Source of the DNA: Trichostrongylus colubriformis | Taxonomy: Eukaryota; Nematoda; Chromadorea; Rhabditida; Trichostrongylidae | Length of the DNA stretch: 64,000 nucleotides | Reading direction: 5' to 3' | Assembly: GCA_963978905.1 (NCBI GenBank) | Contig: OZ022261.1 | Coordinates: forward strand, 10,169,992-10,233,991 | Part shown: one piece after another, positions 1 to 11,222 of the stretch | Position numbering within the stretch: the first letter of the stretch is position 1 | How the letters are laid out: every line of letters begins with the position of its first letter | Notes under the pieces: generated by a model | Database searches by the model: none | Told to the model about the DNA's origin: nothing | What the model saw: only the letters and a program-made list of their open reading frames with translations | Program-made: the position numbers and the translations under genes

Positions 1-229
1 ACCCTTGATAGAAGATGTGTCCATACGACCCTTCCCCACACTTCACCGGTTATCTTAGCGCTCAGAACCTAAAATGAGACGTTCATACGCTTTACCTATC
101 CCCTTAGCTTCACGAGGCCAGATCTTACTTCGTCAAAAGCTTTTGCTGAGATATTTCCCTTCAGCGTGGGCGTTGGCAAGCATCCGTTGTCTTTCAAGTG
201 CCTCCTCTTCCATCGGGCGGAGGGGGACG

Positions 230-330
230 GTAGTAATTTGTTGGCATAAATCACTCTTGGAAGTGAAACACATCGGGGGGAGGGTGGGGGGGAGGGGCGG
301 AAGGGGGGTGGGGGAGGGGGGGGGGGGCAA
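230..330 (+). repeat. G-rich low-complexity tract
   Basis: The + strand carries many runs of three to twelve G separated by A, T or C, densest at 274-328. This arrangement can form G-quadruplexes. Open frames crossing it on both strands encode only glycine- or proline-rich sequence and are not taken as genes. Confidence 0.8.
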
Positions 331-369
331 AGTTTCATGCAAAAATACAATAATCTACCTGAGATAGAG

Positions 370-1700
370 CTTTTCAAAGTGATGGCCACGCAGTGGAATG
401 ACAAGTGGATGTAGACGCTAGGGAGCTGAAAGGTAGAGAGGCGCCGGTCACATAGACTGGGACGCAGAGTGGAAAGCAAATCAACATTGTGCGTGAAAGT
501 TTGAAATGCGCTGTGGCAGCTGACAGCTATTCAAATATTGCTCGGCGGGAATTCGAGCGAAAGGGTTTACGGACGGATAACAGTATTCAAATGACTTGCT
601 TTTCCTCCAGTTTTTCGATTCCTGTTCGAAACAAAGGGAATTTCACGATTTTTTTGTGTTTCTTTCCATGTGCTCTATCTAGTAGAGTGATTTTAGAAGG
701 AATTTATTTATGAAATTTCCGTGGCCGATTTAATCCTTCGTCTGTAATACTCCTTGCGTATTAATGTTTCCGATCATGTTGAGTCTTAGTCTCCTTATTC
801 GAATATTCAAGAATGTTCCATTTTGTTCTAATTTTTGTTTCTAAAATCCAGATTTGTTAGCACTACTGTACTAACGAATTCTCCAATTATAGTTGTTTGC
901 AATGCAATCTAGCACAAGTGACAAGACTAAGCTTTAGAATGAAGTTGCCCGATAAAAGGGATGCGAGGCCTCATAAACGGGGAAGTTCGGTGGACTGATT
1001 ATATTAGTTACGAGTTAGCAACATTAATTCCTATGGTGTCATCTTCATTATAAAATGCGTGTGACGTAGTGGTCGTGCACGGGTAACTACACTTATAGAG
1101 GCTGCTTCTACTAGTAATTGGGGGTGAATTGAGTGATGTCTGATACTAGGTAGACTGATGTGTACACTTCATTCATGCGTGAACTTTCAAATGTCAACTA
1201 CTCTGTTCATAGGTTTGCGCCAGTATTATTAGTGATTCCACCTCCTTCCTTTTTTGTTGGACTACCCAGTTCTTAGTTCTTGACTTGTACTTCCTGTTAC
1301 CATTAAGCAATATTTGAACAGAGCCCTAAGTCTCATGGACTAAGTATTATTGGCAGGTGTATTTTGCTGAGCTCCTGTAAACTTCATTTCAACCTTCAAT
1401 GATTGAGGGTATTACTTTTCATACAACAGCAACACTATTTTTACATGAATTTTTTTCCACTTTCTAATATATTGTCAGTGTCATGCCCATAAACTACAAT
1501 GGGCATAAATTTTGCGTCATTTTCGATATTTGTGATTATTGTGAAGATAATGACATGTTTTTTATACCGCTATATATAAGTGCGTAGTACGCCCTGTTAC
1601 TCATGAAAATACGCTTATTTCGATGAAGAGTGGCCGTAAACACATGAGGGTATTATCGTTTACAAGAGTGTGCCAACCGTGAGTAATCATTGGGGGTCCA
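370..1700. other. Non-coding AT-rich stretch
   Basis: No open frame with coding character, no RNA gene and no clear repeat was recognised here. A short dyad sits near 1487-1506, where TGCCCATAAACTACAATGGG folds back on itself. Confidence 0.5.
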
Positions 1701-1704
1701 ACCA

Positions 1705-2231
1705 CAGTAGCAGTAAGAAATCTATGCTGTTTTGCATCTAACAATAACTCTGATCGATAATTTTATATCTTGTTCGATTTTTTCTTTTGTATTCTGTGGC
1801 CAACTGTTATCAGTGAAACAAGGTATCTCATCCGACCGAAGTGCGGGTGGAGGATGAATTTTGGTTTGACTGAAAATTCTGAGAGTGATCGAGCCTTTCA
1901 AAAAATTTAATTTCTCATAAAAATCTTTTAACTCTGTGAAACGAGCAGATGTGCAGAAAGCACCAGGAAACAAGATATGGCTTTGTTATGCGTGTCATCT
2001 GGAATTGACAGCTTAACAGCACTGAGGCCCGATTCAGTCATTGATAGGTTTTCATTTTCAGAGTTTTCAGTTAAATAAATTTTCCAACCTCCACCGTGCA
2101 CCCCACTCACTGGCAAATGCCTTCAAAGCAATACAAACTTTAAGGAGATATGTAAAAGTCCAAAGTTGTAAACATCGGAAACCATGCTTATGGTTAAAAC
2201 CCAAAAGCGCATATATTTCTGACCGCTACTG
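1705..2231. mobile_element. Tc1-type non-autonomous element, copy 1 (degraded)
   Basis: The left end CAGTAGCAGTAAGAAATCTA and the right end CGCATATATTTCTGACCGCT+ACTG are imperfect inverted repeats. The interior aligns along its length with the copy at 56226-56725: both hold TAACAGCACTGAGGC, a TTAAATAA stretch followed by CAACCT, and GCCTTCAAA in the same order. CAGT-type ends with TA flanks are typical of Tc1-like elements, but the TA duplication is lost in this copy. No transposase is encoded, and the open frames inside are incidental. Confidence 0.75.
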
Positions 2232-2239
2232 TGGGTCTT

Positions 2240-3590
2240 CACGCTGCGCGAATCCCGGTTTGAATTTGGGCTTATTCAGGTTGGGACATTATAATACACA
2301 CCCTGTCTACAAATAGGCACCGTGTCTGTACCATTACTATACAACGAGAGCGACTTTTCTTCATCAAAGATTTTTCCATTCGGGACTCGGAACATGAGGC
2401 AGTTGAAGAGGCGATATCGGCAAATCGGCAATGGTAGTAAAATTAAACCAACTGTATTAAGCGCGGACCAGCATACCGCAGATACCGTTTTATGACATCA
2501 TCAAGATGTTGATCTTATTTTACTCCTTCATCTGCACCAAGAATCAAAAAAGTTGTCGGTGGTTAAAGTGTGATAGAAGAGAATCATGAACAAAGGCACT
2601 TTGGCGTTTTCCAGAGCGAGGGGCCGAGGTAAATTGTGATTGGTAGAAAAGCATTGGCAAGGGGCGTGGACGAAACACTCTCCCTGTCCTGCCAGTGACA
2701 ATACAGTTAGACTCTTCTCCTCCTATATGCGGAATGCGAGTTTCATATGGCAAAGGATCATTCTAGACGAAACTACATATGACGTGAGCGCTCAATAGCT
2801 TCTCCAGATGCGATGTAGTTTTATTAAAATTCAAATTTATAAATGCTGTCAAACATCTTATGTAAACATAGAAGTGGTATTTAAATGTGTCCAGACGGGT
2901 CTATTTGTATTATATGTTTACGGTAAGTAATAATAGGTAATTTCAACGTTCAGGAATCATGAAGTGAAAAAGCTAAACAAGTCACATCTGATGTGAAACT
3001 TACTAACCTAGTATTCAGGTAGTAATTACCAGTAAACCTATCATAATTACTGCTTACTGGACTTTTTGTTAGGGGACTTGCGCAGCTATTGTTTAACAAG
3101 CCTCAGGCCGATACTTTTGAGAAAGTGCAGAATATTTAACCATCAGTTGTTTTTTTCACTTGTAACTGACACGGAGAGGCGGCGTTCCGCTGTCGCGGTG
3201 GTGAACTGGGCCTTTGAGGAAGACGATCTGGACGAAACGTCAGCCTGTCAATGAAAGTTCCACCCAACAACCTCGTTGGCATAGCAGAGAAAATTGTAAT
3301 TAATCGCCAGTGATCGAAATTCCTTCCTAAGCAAACAACGTGTTTTTTTGAAGATTCACTCTGTAAGTTAAGATTGTAAAGTAGACTCTTTCATATGATT
3401 CCCTCACAATCTTCCTCTGGTCCTCGTGTTCGTTCACAGTGTACTGGACTGAATGGAATATACATCATTTTTTACGAAATGCAGTGGGTGTACTAGCGGG
3501 TTACTACTGGGTCGTTGTATTTTTATGCATTTTTGTGTGAGCGTTAGCGAGACCCATACAACTCCCATGTTTGTCTTGCATTAATTTTGT
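2240..3590. other. Non-coding stretch
   Basis: No gene was recognised. The short open frames at 2544-2753 (minus) and 3066-3254 (plus) have no flanking splice signals or recognisable motifs. Confidence 0.4.
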
Positions 3591-3601
3591 GGCACAGTCA
3601 A

Positions 3602-3670
3602 TGCTTCTGTAATTTACTAGAAGTGGTTCTGTAATTTACTAGTAGTGTTTCTGTAATTTACTAGTAGTGA
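3602..3670 (+). repeat. Tandem repeat, three units of about 23 bp
   Basis: The core TTCTGTAATTTACTAG occurs three times in succession, each followed by AGTGG, TAGTG or a close variant. The units are nearly identical, so this is a recent minisatellite-type expansion. Confidence 0.85.
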
Positions 3671-3944
3671 TAATGAAATCCACATTCTGGCATTGCATCA
3701 ATTCACTTCTAAGACATACTTGTAGCGATTCCACATCGAAATCTTTCCGATCCTGCTCAGTTGAGTAGGTGCGTATCTTCACGATGTGTAACTTTACGTT
3801 TGTTCTCCAATGTGTAGACTAATGGTGAAGTATCGTACTATAATTACACCTCAGAAGAAAAACCCTGATGAAGGAACCTCAGTTTGTATGTTGGTTTTGG
3901 GGGTGGTCGTGTTTGGCGCCTCGCCGTACCGCTGACACCTATAG

Positions 3945-4119
3945 GCCGCGTTCATACTCTGTGAGGCTGGCGGCAGGGCGTGGCTGTGTGTCTCTGCGTC
4001 TCCGCCTATGCCACCTTGCATCGTCGCCTGCGTTATCTCTGCACCTCCCCCTTGCCACTCTGCCTCACTGCCTGTAAAAGCCACGCCCTACCGGCGCTGA
4101 CTGTGAGTTTGAACGCGGC
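3945..4119. mobile_element. Short foldback element, family F copy 1
   Basis: The left arm begins GGCCGCGTTCATACTCTG and includes GGCAGGGCGTGGCT. The right arm is its imperfect reverse complement, AGCCACGCCCTACCGGCGCT then GAACGCGGCT. The middle is rich in TCTCTGCGTCTCCGCC-type pyrimidine sequence shared with 34013-34133 and, more loosely, with family E. The overlapping open frames are incidental. Confidence 0.7.
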
Positions 4120-4739
4120 TTTATCAGAGTCACTCGCTTTTATGCCGGGCGAAAACACGTCAAAAACAACACGTCTCTCTGGAGGCGGAGCGCTGCTTAA
4201 AGACCGTCTTTCGACGGTGCTTTATGCACGCTTCTCATCGCGCAACGCACCTCGGACCGTCTGCTTCGATCTCCATGCTCCTCTTATTGTGAACAAATAT
4301 CTTCCCCTCGATCAGAGTGTGTTTTTCTCGGAGTACTGTATACGATAAACTGCTTTTATGGGGAGATAGAATGAAGGAATCGTACTGCAGCTTTTTTTGT
4401 GGTATAAACAACTGAAATCAGTGAGCTGGTGAGAAATCCAGTTGTAATGTAATTCAACCATTTGTATTGTGTGGTGTTGATTGTAACTACAATTCTTCTA
4501 CTGGACTGAAAGCATGTTGTTTTCTTTTTATCACTGACAGTTCTATAGTCGCATTTCGGTGAAAGTCAAATCTTCGTCACTCGTTTCCTTTACAGGATTT
4601 CTTTTCCAGATCTGCTCGTTTTGAATATTTCCTTACCATGTGATGGAGTGCTACTGCGCCTCGCGACCATTAGATAGGGAGATCACGTGTAGATTGCTGT
4701 TAAGTTGAAGGGGAACATTTCTATACGGAAACCACGTTA

Positions 4740-5015
4740 ATCGAGACGTCCACGGAAATTCGACTTTTTCCTCCTCCCGTTTGTGTTGTATTTATTCACC
4801 ACGGGCCACATGCAAACTCTCACGTGAAAAATCAAAACTCGGCAGTAAGGCATCCTCTCACTTTCGTCCACGCAGGTAACATTGGAAGGGCCTCAAGGGA
4901 TATAGGCCAGTGCCGTGACGGTCGTCGATCCCTTTGAAGTAACCGATCTTGGCCTATTTTCGATTTTTTGCACGAAACTTTGTATGTGGCCCGTAGTGAA
5001 CAGATACTGCAAGAG
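4740..5015. mobile_element. Family C foldback element, degraded copy
   Basis: The left arm CACGGGCCACATGCAAACTC (about 4799-4818) pairs with the right arm TTTGTATGTGGCCCGTAGTG (about 4979-4998), and the flanking bases also pair. The outer left part with GTTGTATTTATTCACC matches the ends of the copies at 15.4 and 52.1 kb. Confidence 0.65.
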
Positions 5016-5019
5016 GTGC

Positions 5020-6680
5020 CAAGAAAAGTAATTTTTTCGTCCACTTTCAACCCCACATTAGTTGAACTTCCGCAAATTCTGGCAAGGTATTTCCGTCTAC
5101 TGATTCAGGAGCACACGTCATACTACCACTAAACTCTGTGAGAGCCTTTTGCACGAGCGGGATCGGGGGCCTAATTTGAGTGAACATGATGTGTCACCTC
5201 AGCTGAGCAAAATCCGAAACTTCGTCGCCCCCGTTCACAACCTTGCTAAGGTCCGTTCACTCTGTATACCTGAGAGGATTCTTATTGGGTGGTAGTCTTG
5301 AACAATCCGTTTTCTCGGGGCTCTTAACATCTTTCTTTTCTAGGAGCCAAAACGTTCCATTACCATTGAAACCTCTACGGAGGCGGGTTTGAGGCATGAA
5401 AAATGACACTTCGGATCATAGCATCGTTGTCCGAGCAGCAAGGGCTCTGTGACTTTCATATACCGGAGGGCTAATCCTTAGGAAGCTTCCCATAAAAGAC
5501 TCACCACGGAACCTGGCTCCACCATTTTGAGCGGACCTTGATACCGTAGGTGCTCTGCACTGTATTTAGATGGAGGTGAAAGTAGTGGGTCTCAGCCTGC
5601 TCCTGTTCTGAGCGGATATTTCGGGAATATTTCACCCCAATACTTTTATCTCTTTCGTTTCCCTATGTTTTCTATACATGGAGGATGTGTGTCGTGAGCA
5701 GAATTCTTTTCTTGGCACCCTATGTATTCAGCTGTATGAAGGAGAAAGAACCCAACTTCCTGTCGGCGATTCCTTCAAAATTATGTAGGTCTTTGTTATT
5801 CATTTTACCATCGCCACAACCTGTGGCAGTTGGCTACAGCATACTATAATGGCTTGGCACACCTTTGTAATGCCTTGAAACTTTCACTACAATCTGACAA
5901 TTTTGCAAAATCATATTCTTCGTCCTAACTGTTCCGTCCCTATTCGTTTGCCCTATATTCGGTTTGCTCATAAAAATACACATTTAGATATCGATCAGTC
6001 TGAAAGACGTGGAGCAACTAGATATGTATGCTCATGGTTCGACTATTCTGAAGAAAAAGTGCATGGCGCATCACAATCAATCTGCCCAACGTCCATACTC
6101 ACTATGTTACATATTTGGTGATATCCTTGGTTTACTTCATCACAGCATTCTTTTTCAAGCTTAGTGCTTAGTCCACACCTATTTTCCCGTCTGATTATCA
6201 TCAGCTATCACGAATACGACCAGCTGGTTCACCTACGTAGCCATAGCGTTGACCGTCACTTTTTGAAGACTCTAACTACTTGCTTTAGTGATTTGGTGAG
6301 TGGGAGGGTCGTACACGTGAGTTTCCGTTTACTGCCCTTGATCAATGCTCTTTTTGCTAGTGGTCCACAAATCCCATGCATTTACGACCAACCTAATTCT
6401 TGTCACCTTGATGTACGTGACGGGTACTTGTTCTTCGGCCGTTAGGGGAGCTTTGATCTTTGAAAGTTCATCTTCGATGCCATCACCACCATCTAGCTGC
6501 ATGAAGTTGTGATTCCATGTTCTGGTCCTGCTCACGCCACGCCCACAATTCCGGAGCGTACACTTTGTGAAAGGCTGAACCATGTGTTCTTCGTCTCCCT
6601 TCCATGTCCCTTGTGACTAATCCATCCTGTTACAGTCTTGTCTCTCTTGCTTAGATTTGTTATTAGTGTGTGCATGGATG
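5020..6680. other. Non-coding stretch
   Basis: No gene was recognised. The open frames at 5903-6121 and 6164-6445 lack splice signals or recognisable protein motifs. Around 5515-5535 the string CTCCACCATTTTGAGCGGAC recalls the core of family C near 61.1 kb and may be a fragment of it. Confidence 0.4.
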
Positions 6681-6681
6681 A

Positions 6682-6900
6682 GTGCCATTAGGACAGAAAA
6701 TTCGCGTAGCGGCGTTCGGCATGCGACGCGATGGTGCGAGCTATGTGCGCCGTATTGGATGGGTCGTTAAACGATGGTGGTGCTCTGCCCCTTATTCTCG
6801 GCGTAATCGCTTCAGGATTCAACTAGTACGGCGCCCCTATCTCGCACCATCCCGTCGAGCCCCAAACGCAGTCACGCGAACCTTCTGTTTTAATGACACA
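6682..6900. mobile_element. Family A2 palindromic element
   Basis: Ends are GTGCCATTAGGACAGAAAAT on the left and the reverse complement of about the same sequence on the right (CTTCTGTTTTAATGACAC). The paired arms continue inward through GGTGCGAG and GCGCCGTA, leaving a loop of roughly 80 bp. The best match in the window is at 54624-54780. The 145-residue open frame over it is incidental. Confidence 0.8.
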
Positions 6901-6963
6901 CAACCATTGTATACCCCTACGTTCGGACTTCGCACTGCGGTATGCGGTGTGCGACGGGATGTG

Positions 6964-7184
6964 TGGGTATGTACCCTTATGTCAGGAAATCGCACGACGA
7001 CGAGTAGCTTGCGACACGCGTCGTGGTATTGGGTCTTAGAACGATTATGCGGTAATGCTTGGGGCGCGATACGCAGTTGTCTTGTGATCGCTTTGGAACC
7101 CAACAGCATTCGCCTTTAGCTCGTCCGTAATGCTTCGCTTGCCAAATGCCGCGGTGCGAAATCCTGACATAAGGGTACACACCC
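6964..7184. mobile_element. Family A1 palindromic element, copy 1
   Basis: The left end GGGTATGTACCCTTATGTCA and the right end TGACATAAGGGTACACACCC form inverted repeats that continue through TTTCGCAC. Related copies are at 8264-8502 and 30692-30931. It lies about 60 bp from the A2 copy, so two relatives sit side by side. Confidence 0.85.
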
Positions 7185-7189
7185 GGGAT

Positions 7190-8260
7190 ACGTGCATGTT
7201 ATGAGCGTGGCTGCAGTTGGCTTCTACAACGATAAAGCCGCCTTCGAACTTCGTGATTTTGCGTTTTTCGCGACCTTGACCATACGTCGCTTAAATATCC
7301 CCTTTCTGTCTCTCCTTTGCCCACCTTCGTTCAGCAGTGACGTTGCTGCATGTTAATCGTCACCCTATCCCCCTAGTGCAACAAGTGATAGCTCATTTCC
7401 GCCACATAGTCCAACTCAGCTGCAGCGTGAGGAGGAGTGGCGTGCAAGTGTTCCGACCTGTGTTCCGGGAGATCAGGTCACCAGTGTTGTGTTGAAGGTA
7501 ATCCACTATACACTATAGAAACGAAGAAATTAACATCCTCGTGGGTTTAAACCATTGTATTTCATCATATACTGTATCTGCTTTCAGCTAGCAATTGTAT
7601 TTAACGGAAGACGCTTAACTCGATCATTCAAATAACAAATACCCAACTTTATTACATAACTTAACTTCAAAAATTTCTGCCTTTGTTCTCCGGCCTTATC
7701 TTTGACATAAATAGACCAGGTACGTAGCCAAGGTCTTGAAATCAGAGGTAAGTCAATCGTCTCGCGAAGTAAACCCACTCGTAGATGACCTGACCCCACA
7801 ATAATCACCGGAAGGCTTGCAACACACCCCGTAAGGAGTCTCATCCTTCGCAGGTGAAATCCTGGTGAAACGAATCGAAAGTAAATGCTTCTGATTCTGA
7901 CCTTTAATCCCATGTTAAATCAGGTGCCTTATAATCACGCCTATTACGTCAATCATTCAGCTGAGTGAAGCTGAATGATGACGCTGAGTTATTAGGTTGG
8001 GAACTATGTTTCCGTCATAGTAAACTCGATACTCTGAAACGATTTTGATAGAGAAATTTAGCGTCTGTGTTCTTTATCATTGCTTACGACCTCCTCTTAC
8101 TTCCCGAGCAGTTCGCCAAGCATCATCAGCGTGGACTTGGAGAATTTCCGTAATCTGCTTCCGCAGTATCCGTCATTTATGAAGATAACCCCTTTTATTC
8201 GGATCGGTAATGAACAGACAAAGTGCTCGGCAAGCGCGGGAGTGCAAGTGAGTTCTGCCA
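7190..8260. other. Non-coding stretch with a repeat fragment
   Basis: About 7430-7500 carries GCAAGTGTTCCGACCTG and AGATCAGGTCACCAG, shared with the foldback element at 23150-23415. The rest shows no gene. The 109-residue minus-strand frame at 7584-7913 has no recognisable feature. Near 7953-7979 the string TCATTCAGCT(gagtga)AGCTGAATGA forms a perfect 10-bp stem. Confidence 0.45.
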
Positions 8261-8263
8261 AAT

Positions 8264-8502
8264 GGGTGTGTGCCCTTATGTCAGGATTTCGCACCAGGAC
8301 AAGCGACATGCGACGCGGTGTGTGCGAGCTATGCGCGCCGCTACAATTGGGTTTTAAAGCAATTACATGGTAATGCTAAGGCGCCATACGCAGTTGCCTC
8401 GTAATCGGCTTGAGACCCAGCAGCTCGTCGTCTTTACCTCGTCCACATCCCTTTGTTTGCTACACGCCGCGTTGCGAAATCGTGGCATGAGGGTACACAT
8501 CT
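8264..8502. mobile_element. Family A1 palindromic element, copy 2
   Basis: It begins GGGTGTGTGCCCTTATGTCA and ends with the imperfect complement GTGGCATGAGGGTACACATC. The inner arms contain GCGACATGCGACGCGGTGTG and TTGCTACACGCCGCGTTGCG, which pair. The loop holds the family string GGGTTTTAAAGCAATTAC. Confidence 0.8.
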
Positions 8503-8509
8503 CTGCCAA

Positions 8510-9420
8510 ACCCTCGAGCCTATGAAGAGGAGTGCTGAAGATCTTTGTGGTGTGCCCATTGCTTTGCAGCAGGATGATGCAACCTTGCCTGTGGATTCTT
8601 CTCACGTGACGCACTTCATTCTTAGAGAGATTGCTTCTCGTAAGCTTTTTCCAGTCATGGCCTTCCCTTTCACACTGAATTTGCTTCACGGATCTTATGG
8701 AATGGAAGTCCTGCTCACCCTTGACATAGAGCTCTCAAACTTCACTCGCTTCCGCATCGTCCTCTCTTTTCCGAACAGCTTTTGGTGGCTTTTTGCCATG
8801 GAAAGAGTGTCGACAGCGCTGTTTTGTGTCGTCACGAACTTGTATTTCATATGCCTGTATATGGAACAATATTCAGTTGCGTGAAAATGTTGCATGGTCT
8901 TCTAAAAAAAGCTCTTTTGAGTGGTTTATTACCTTTTATCTCATGTCAAATGTTCAATGTAAAAATGAGCAAATCAAAGGCGACAGGATTTAGGTCCCAA
9001 TCTAACGATGTGTCTTCATTAAATTAGTGCAGACCCTGCTATCTGCTGAGCATAAAAAGTTCCAGCTCAGCTTTCAGACTTATCTGATAATTTATTCTAT
9101 TTATTTGATAGCTTCTGCATTTCCCTTGCCACCTCTCAGAACAAATGCGTAGTAACTCCAAATAACAGGCTCACAGTAGTCAGTATAGCGTATCCAATAG
9201 GATTTGTGGACCCCAAATAGTATCTAGCCCCTCCCTCAGCGTAAGTGTAGATTGGGCTCTACTACAAATTGCTGTTCTGTACAAATGAAAGAACGCACCG
9301 CATTTTGCTTGGGCATAGTCCCTCCAGTAACTACTTATCGCCTTCATTAGAATCAGTCCTGGCATTCAGGAAAAATTTAGGAAAATACGACCCCTCCTGA
9401 TCAATAGATGGTAAAAGGAC
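8510..9420. other. Non-coding stretch
   Basis: Several overlapping short frames on both strands (for example 8453-8884 plus) occur here, but none has motifs, splice junctions or coding-like composition. No repeat was recognised. Confidence 0.35.
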
Positions 9421-9423
9421 CGA

Positions 9424-9590
9424 GATGGGGTAGTTACAGAAGGCGCGCACCCCATTCTCATGGTGAGGGGATCAAATCCCGCATCAACGCCCGCCCAGGT
9501 CAGTCAAGCTTTCCATCCCTCCGGGATAGGTGAATCGGTACCAGACTCGTGTGGGAGGTTAAAAGCGCTGACTTGAACATCGGATGGCCC
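9424..9590 (+). mobile_element. SINE-like repeat with an internal promoter B-box
   Basis: The string GGGGATCAAATCCCGC has the layout of a tRNA T-arm or pol III B box (consensus GGTTCRANNCC, with one mismatch). Downstream come GCCCAGGTCAGTCAAGC, CCATCCCTCCGGGATAGGTG and TCGGTACCAGACTCGTGTGG. I recall a dispersed sequence like this from strongylid transcripts, but no search was possible. Only one copy is in this window. Boundaries are approximate. Confidence 0.5.
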
Positions 9591-9754
9591 CCAAATTCTT
9601 GTGTAGGCCAACGTGCATTGCCATCACAATCCTGAATGGAATTGGAATGAAACATTCTGAATGGAACATCTCATAGAAGGGATTTATTGAGGCCAAGGTC
9701 TTTTTTCTATACTCCATCCCAGACGACGTATCTGAGGCGTCTGCTGTGCGCATA

Positions 9755-9877
9755 CAGTCCATTTCCCGACGGCTGGCAGGGCGATGCCTACGGACTTGTA
9801 TCGATCTCTCTCACCCCGCCGCACACTCTCACCCAACTCTGTAGGCCACGCCCTGCCAGCCTTCGGAAACTGGACTG
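9755..9877. mobile_element. 123-bp MITE with TA target duplication
   Basis: The element starts CAGTCCATTTCCCGACGGCT and ends with the near-complement AGCCTTCGGAAACTGGACTG, flanked on both sides by TA. The arms extend through GGCAGGGCG and CGCCCTGCC. TA duplication and CAGT-type ends fit Tc1/mariner mobilisation. It lies about 80 bp from the mariner relic but does not share its ends. Confidence 0.85.
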
Positions 9878-9955
9878 TACTTCCCATAGCCTATAGCCGT
9901 CTCCCAGTAAAGGAACAATGTTCTCAATCGCTAATCATAACGTTGCTACCTGGCA

Positions 9956-11222
9956 TTAGGTTGGCAACTAATTATTTCCGGATATTTGTTAGAAAATCAA
10001 AGACCTTTTTTTCATAGAACTAAATAACTTTACTCTGTAATGTATTGCCCATTTTTGTCAGTGACCTTTTGCCATCTTTCAGATAGCATCATAATTCCGC
10101 GTTCATAAAACTTCTGGTTTTTATCAGTAAAAAACTGAGTCAGGTACGATTTGACCTCATCATCACTACTGAAATTTTTACCACTCAAAGAATTTTGCAA
10201 TGATCGAAACAAAAAGTAATTCGATGGTGCAAGGTCAGGACTTTATGGTGGATGTGGCAAAACATCCCAACCAAGCTCCAATAATTTTTGCCGAGTGGCC
10301 AAAGATGTGTGTGGCCTTGCATTGTCATGATGGGATACAACACCTTTTCGGTTAATTAATTCGGGTCGCTTTTCTTGGATTGCATTGCTTAATTTTGCTA
10401 ATTGTGCAATGTAGACATCAGAACTGATCATTCGGTTGGGTGGTAGGAGTTCAAAGTAGACAATTCCTTTGTAATCCCACCAAACTGACAACAAAACCTT
10501 CTTTTGATGAATATCAGCTTTTGCTCTTCTTTGAGCTGGTTCACCTGGGCTGCACAATTTTTTTCGTTGGGCATTATTGTACACGACCCATTTTTCATCG
10601 CCGGTGACATTCGTTTTAGAAGTGGATCATTTTCATCACGTTTCTTTAGCAAATCGCAGATGGCAGTGCGTTGCATTAAATGCGTTTCACCCATATATCC
10701 AGTTTTGTCACGTACCTAAGTTGTTCTAAATGCATTTCAATACATGTATGTGATACCTGTAGCTTCTCTGCAATCTCGCGTGTTATACTGTGACGATCCG
10801 AATCAAGTATTGCCTTGATTGGGTCGTTGTCAACTCCAACTGGACGACCAGAGCGTTTCTCATCTTTGAGAGAAAAATCACCAGAACGAAATCAGCCAAA
10901 CCAATTTTGGCAATGCCGATCTTTTAAGGCTTCGGCACCATAAACAGCAAATAACTTTTTGAGAGTTTGTGATGCGTTTTTCCCTTTAAGGAAATAATAA
11001 AGCCATACATGACGAAAATGAATGTTTTGATTCTCCATTTTTCAGCACACGCCCAACGAAAATAATGCAACCGATCAAGAAGCTTTCTTTACTGATTGAT
11101 AACAGGATTGCCTACTATTAGATAACAATATGTGTTTAACATTTGGCTTACGCCAGTAAAGCTAAATATTCAACCAAAGCCATCTATGAGTGAAACCCGC
11201 AATGACTTAGTTGCCGACCTAA
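9956..11222 (-). mobile_element. Mariner-like element (bandit-like), full length but dead
   Basis: Terminal inverted repeats TTAGGTTGGCAACTAA (left) and the complement TTAGTTGCCGACCTAA (right) bound an element of about 1.27 kb, the usual mariner size. A TA duplication is visible at the right (11223-11224); the left flank reads CA, so it has mutated. The only gene inside is the inactivated transposase at 10030-11038. Similarity to the Ancylostoma mariner bandit is inferred from remembered end and protein features. Confidence 0.92.
10030..11038 (-). pseudogene. Mariner transposase pseudogene
   Basis: Reading the minus strand from the ATG at 11038, the frame gives MENQNIHFRHVWLYYFLKG and the mariner helix-turn-helix region including KNASQTLKKLFAVYG. 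It continues with a WFxxFRSGDFSLKDEKRSGR linker and VDNDPIKAILDSD. All three catalytic aspartates of the D,D34D triad survive as codons: GDEKWV (about 10600), HHDNARPH (about 10325) and SPDLAPSNYFLF (about 10225). Visible damage is a TGA inside the linker (near 10895), a deletion with frameshift after LDIWV (near 10690), another frameshift just before GDEKWV (near 10605), and a TAA replacing the tyrosine before SPDLAPS (near 10246). An active protein would cut and paste at TA dinucleotides, which this copy cannot do. Confidence 0.93.

Noticed and set aside
6682..7119. 145-residue frame
   Set aside because: Lies across two palindromic family A elements.
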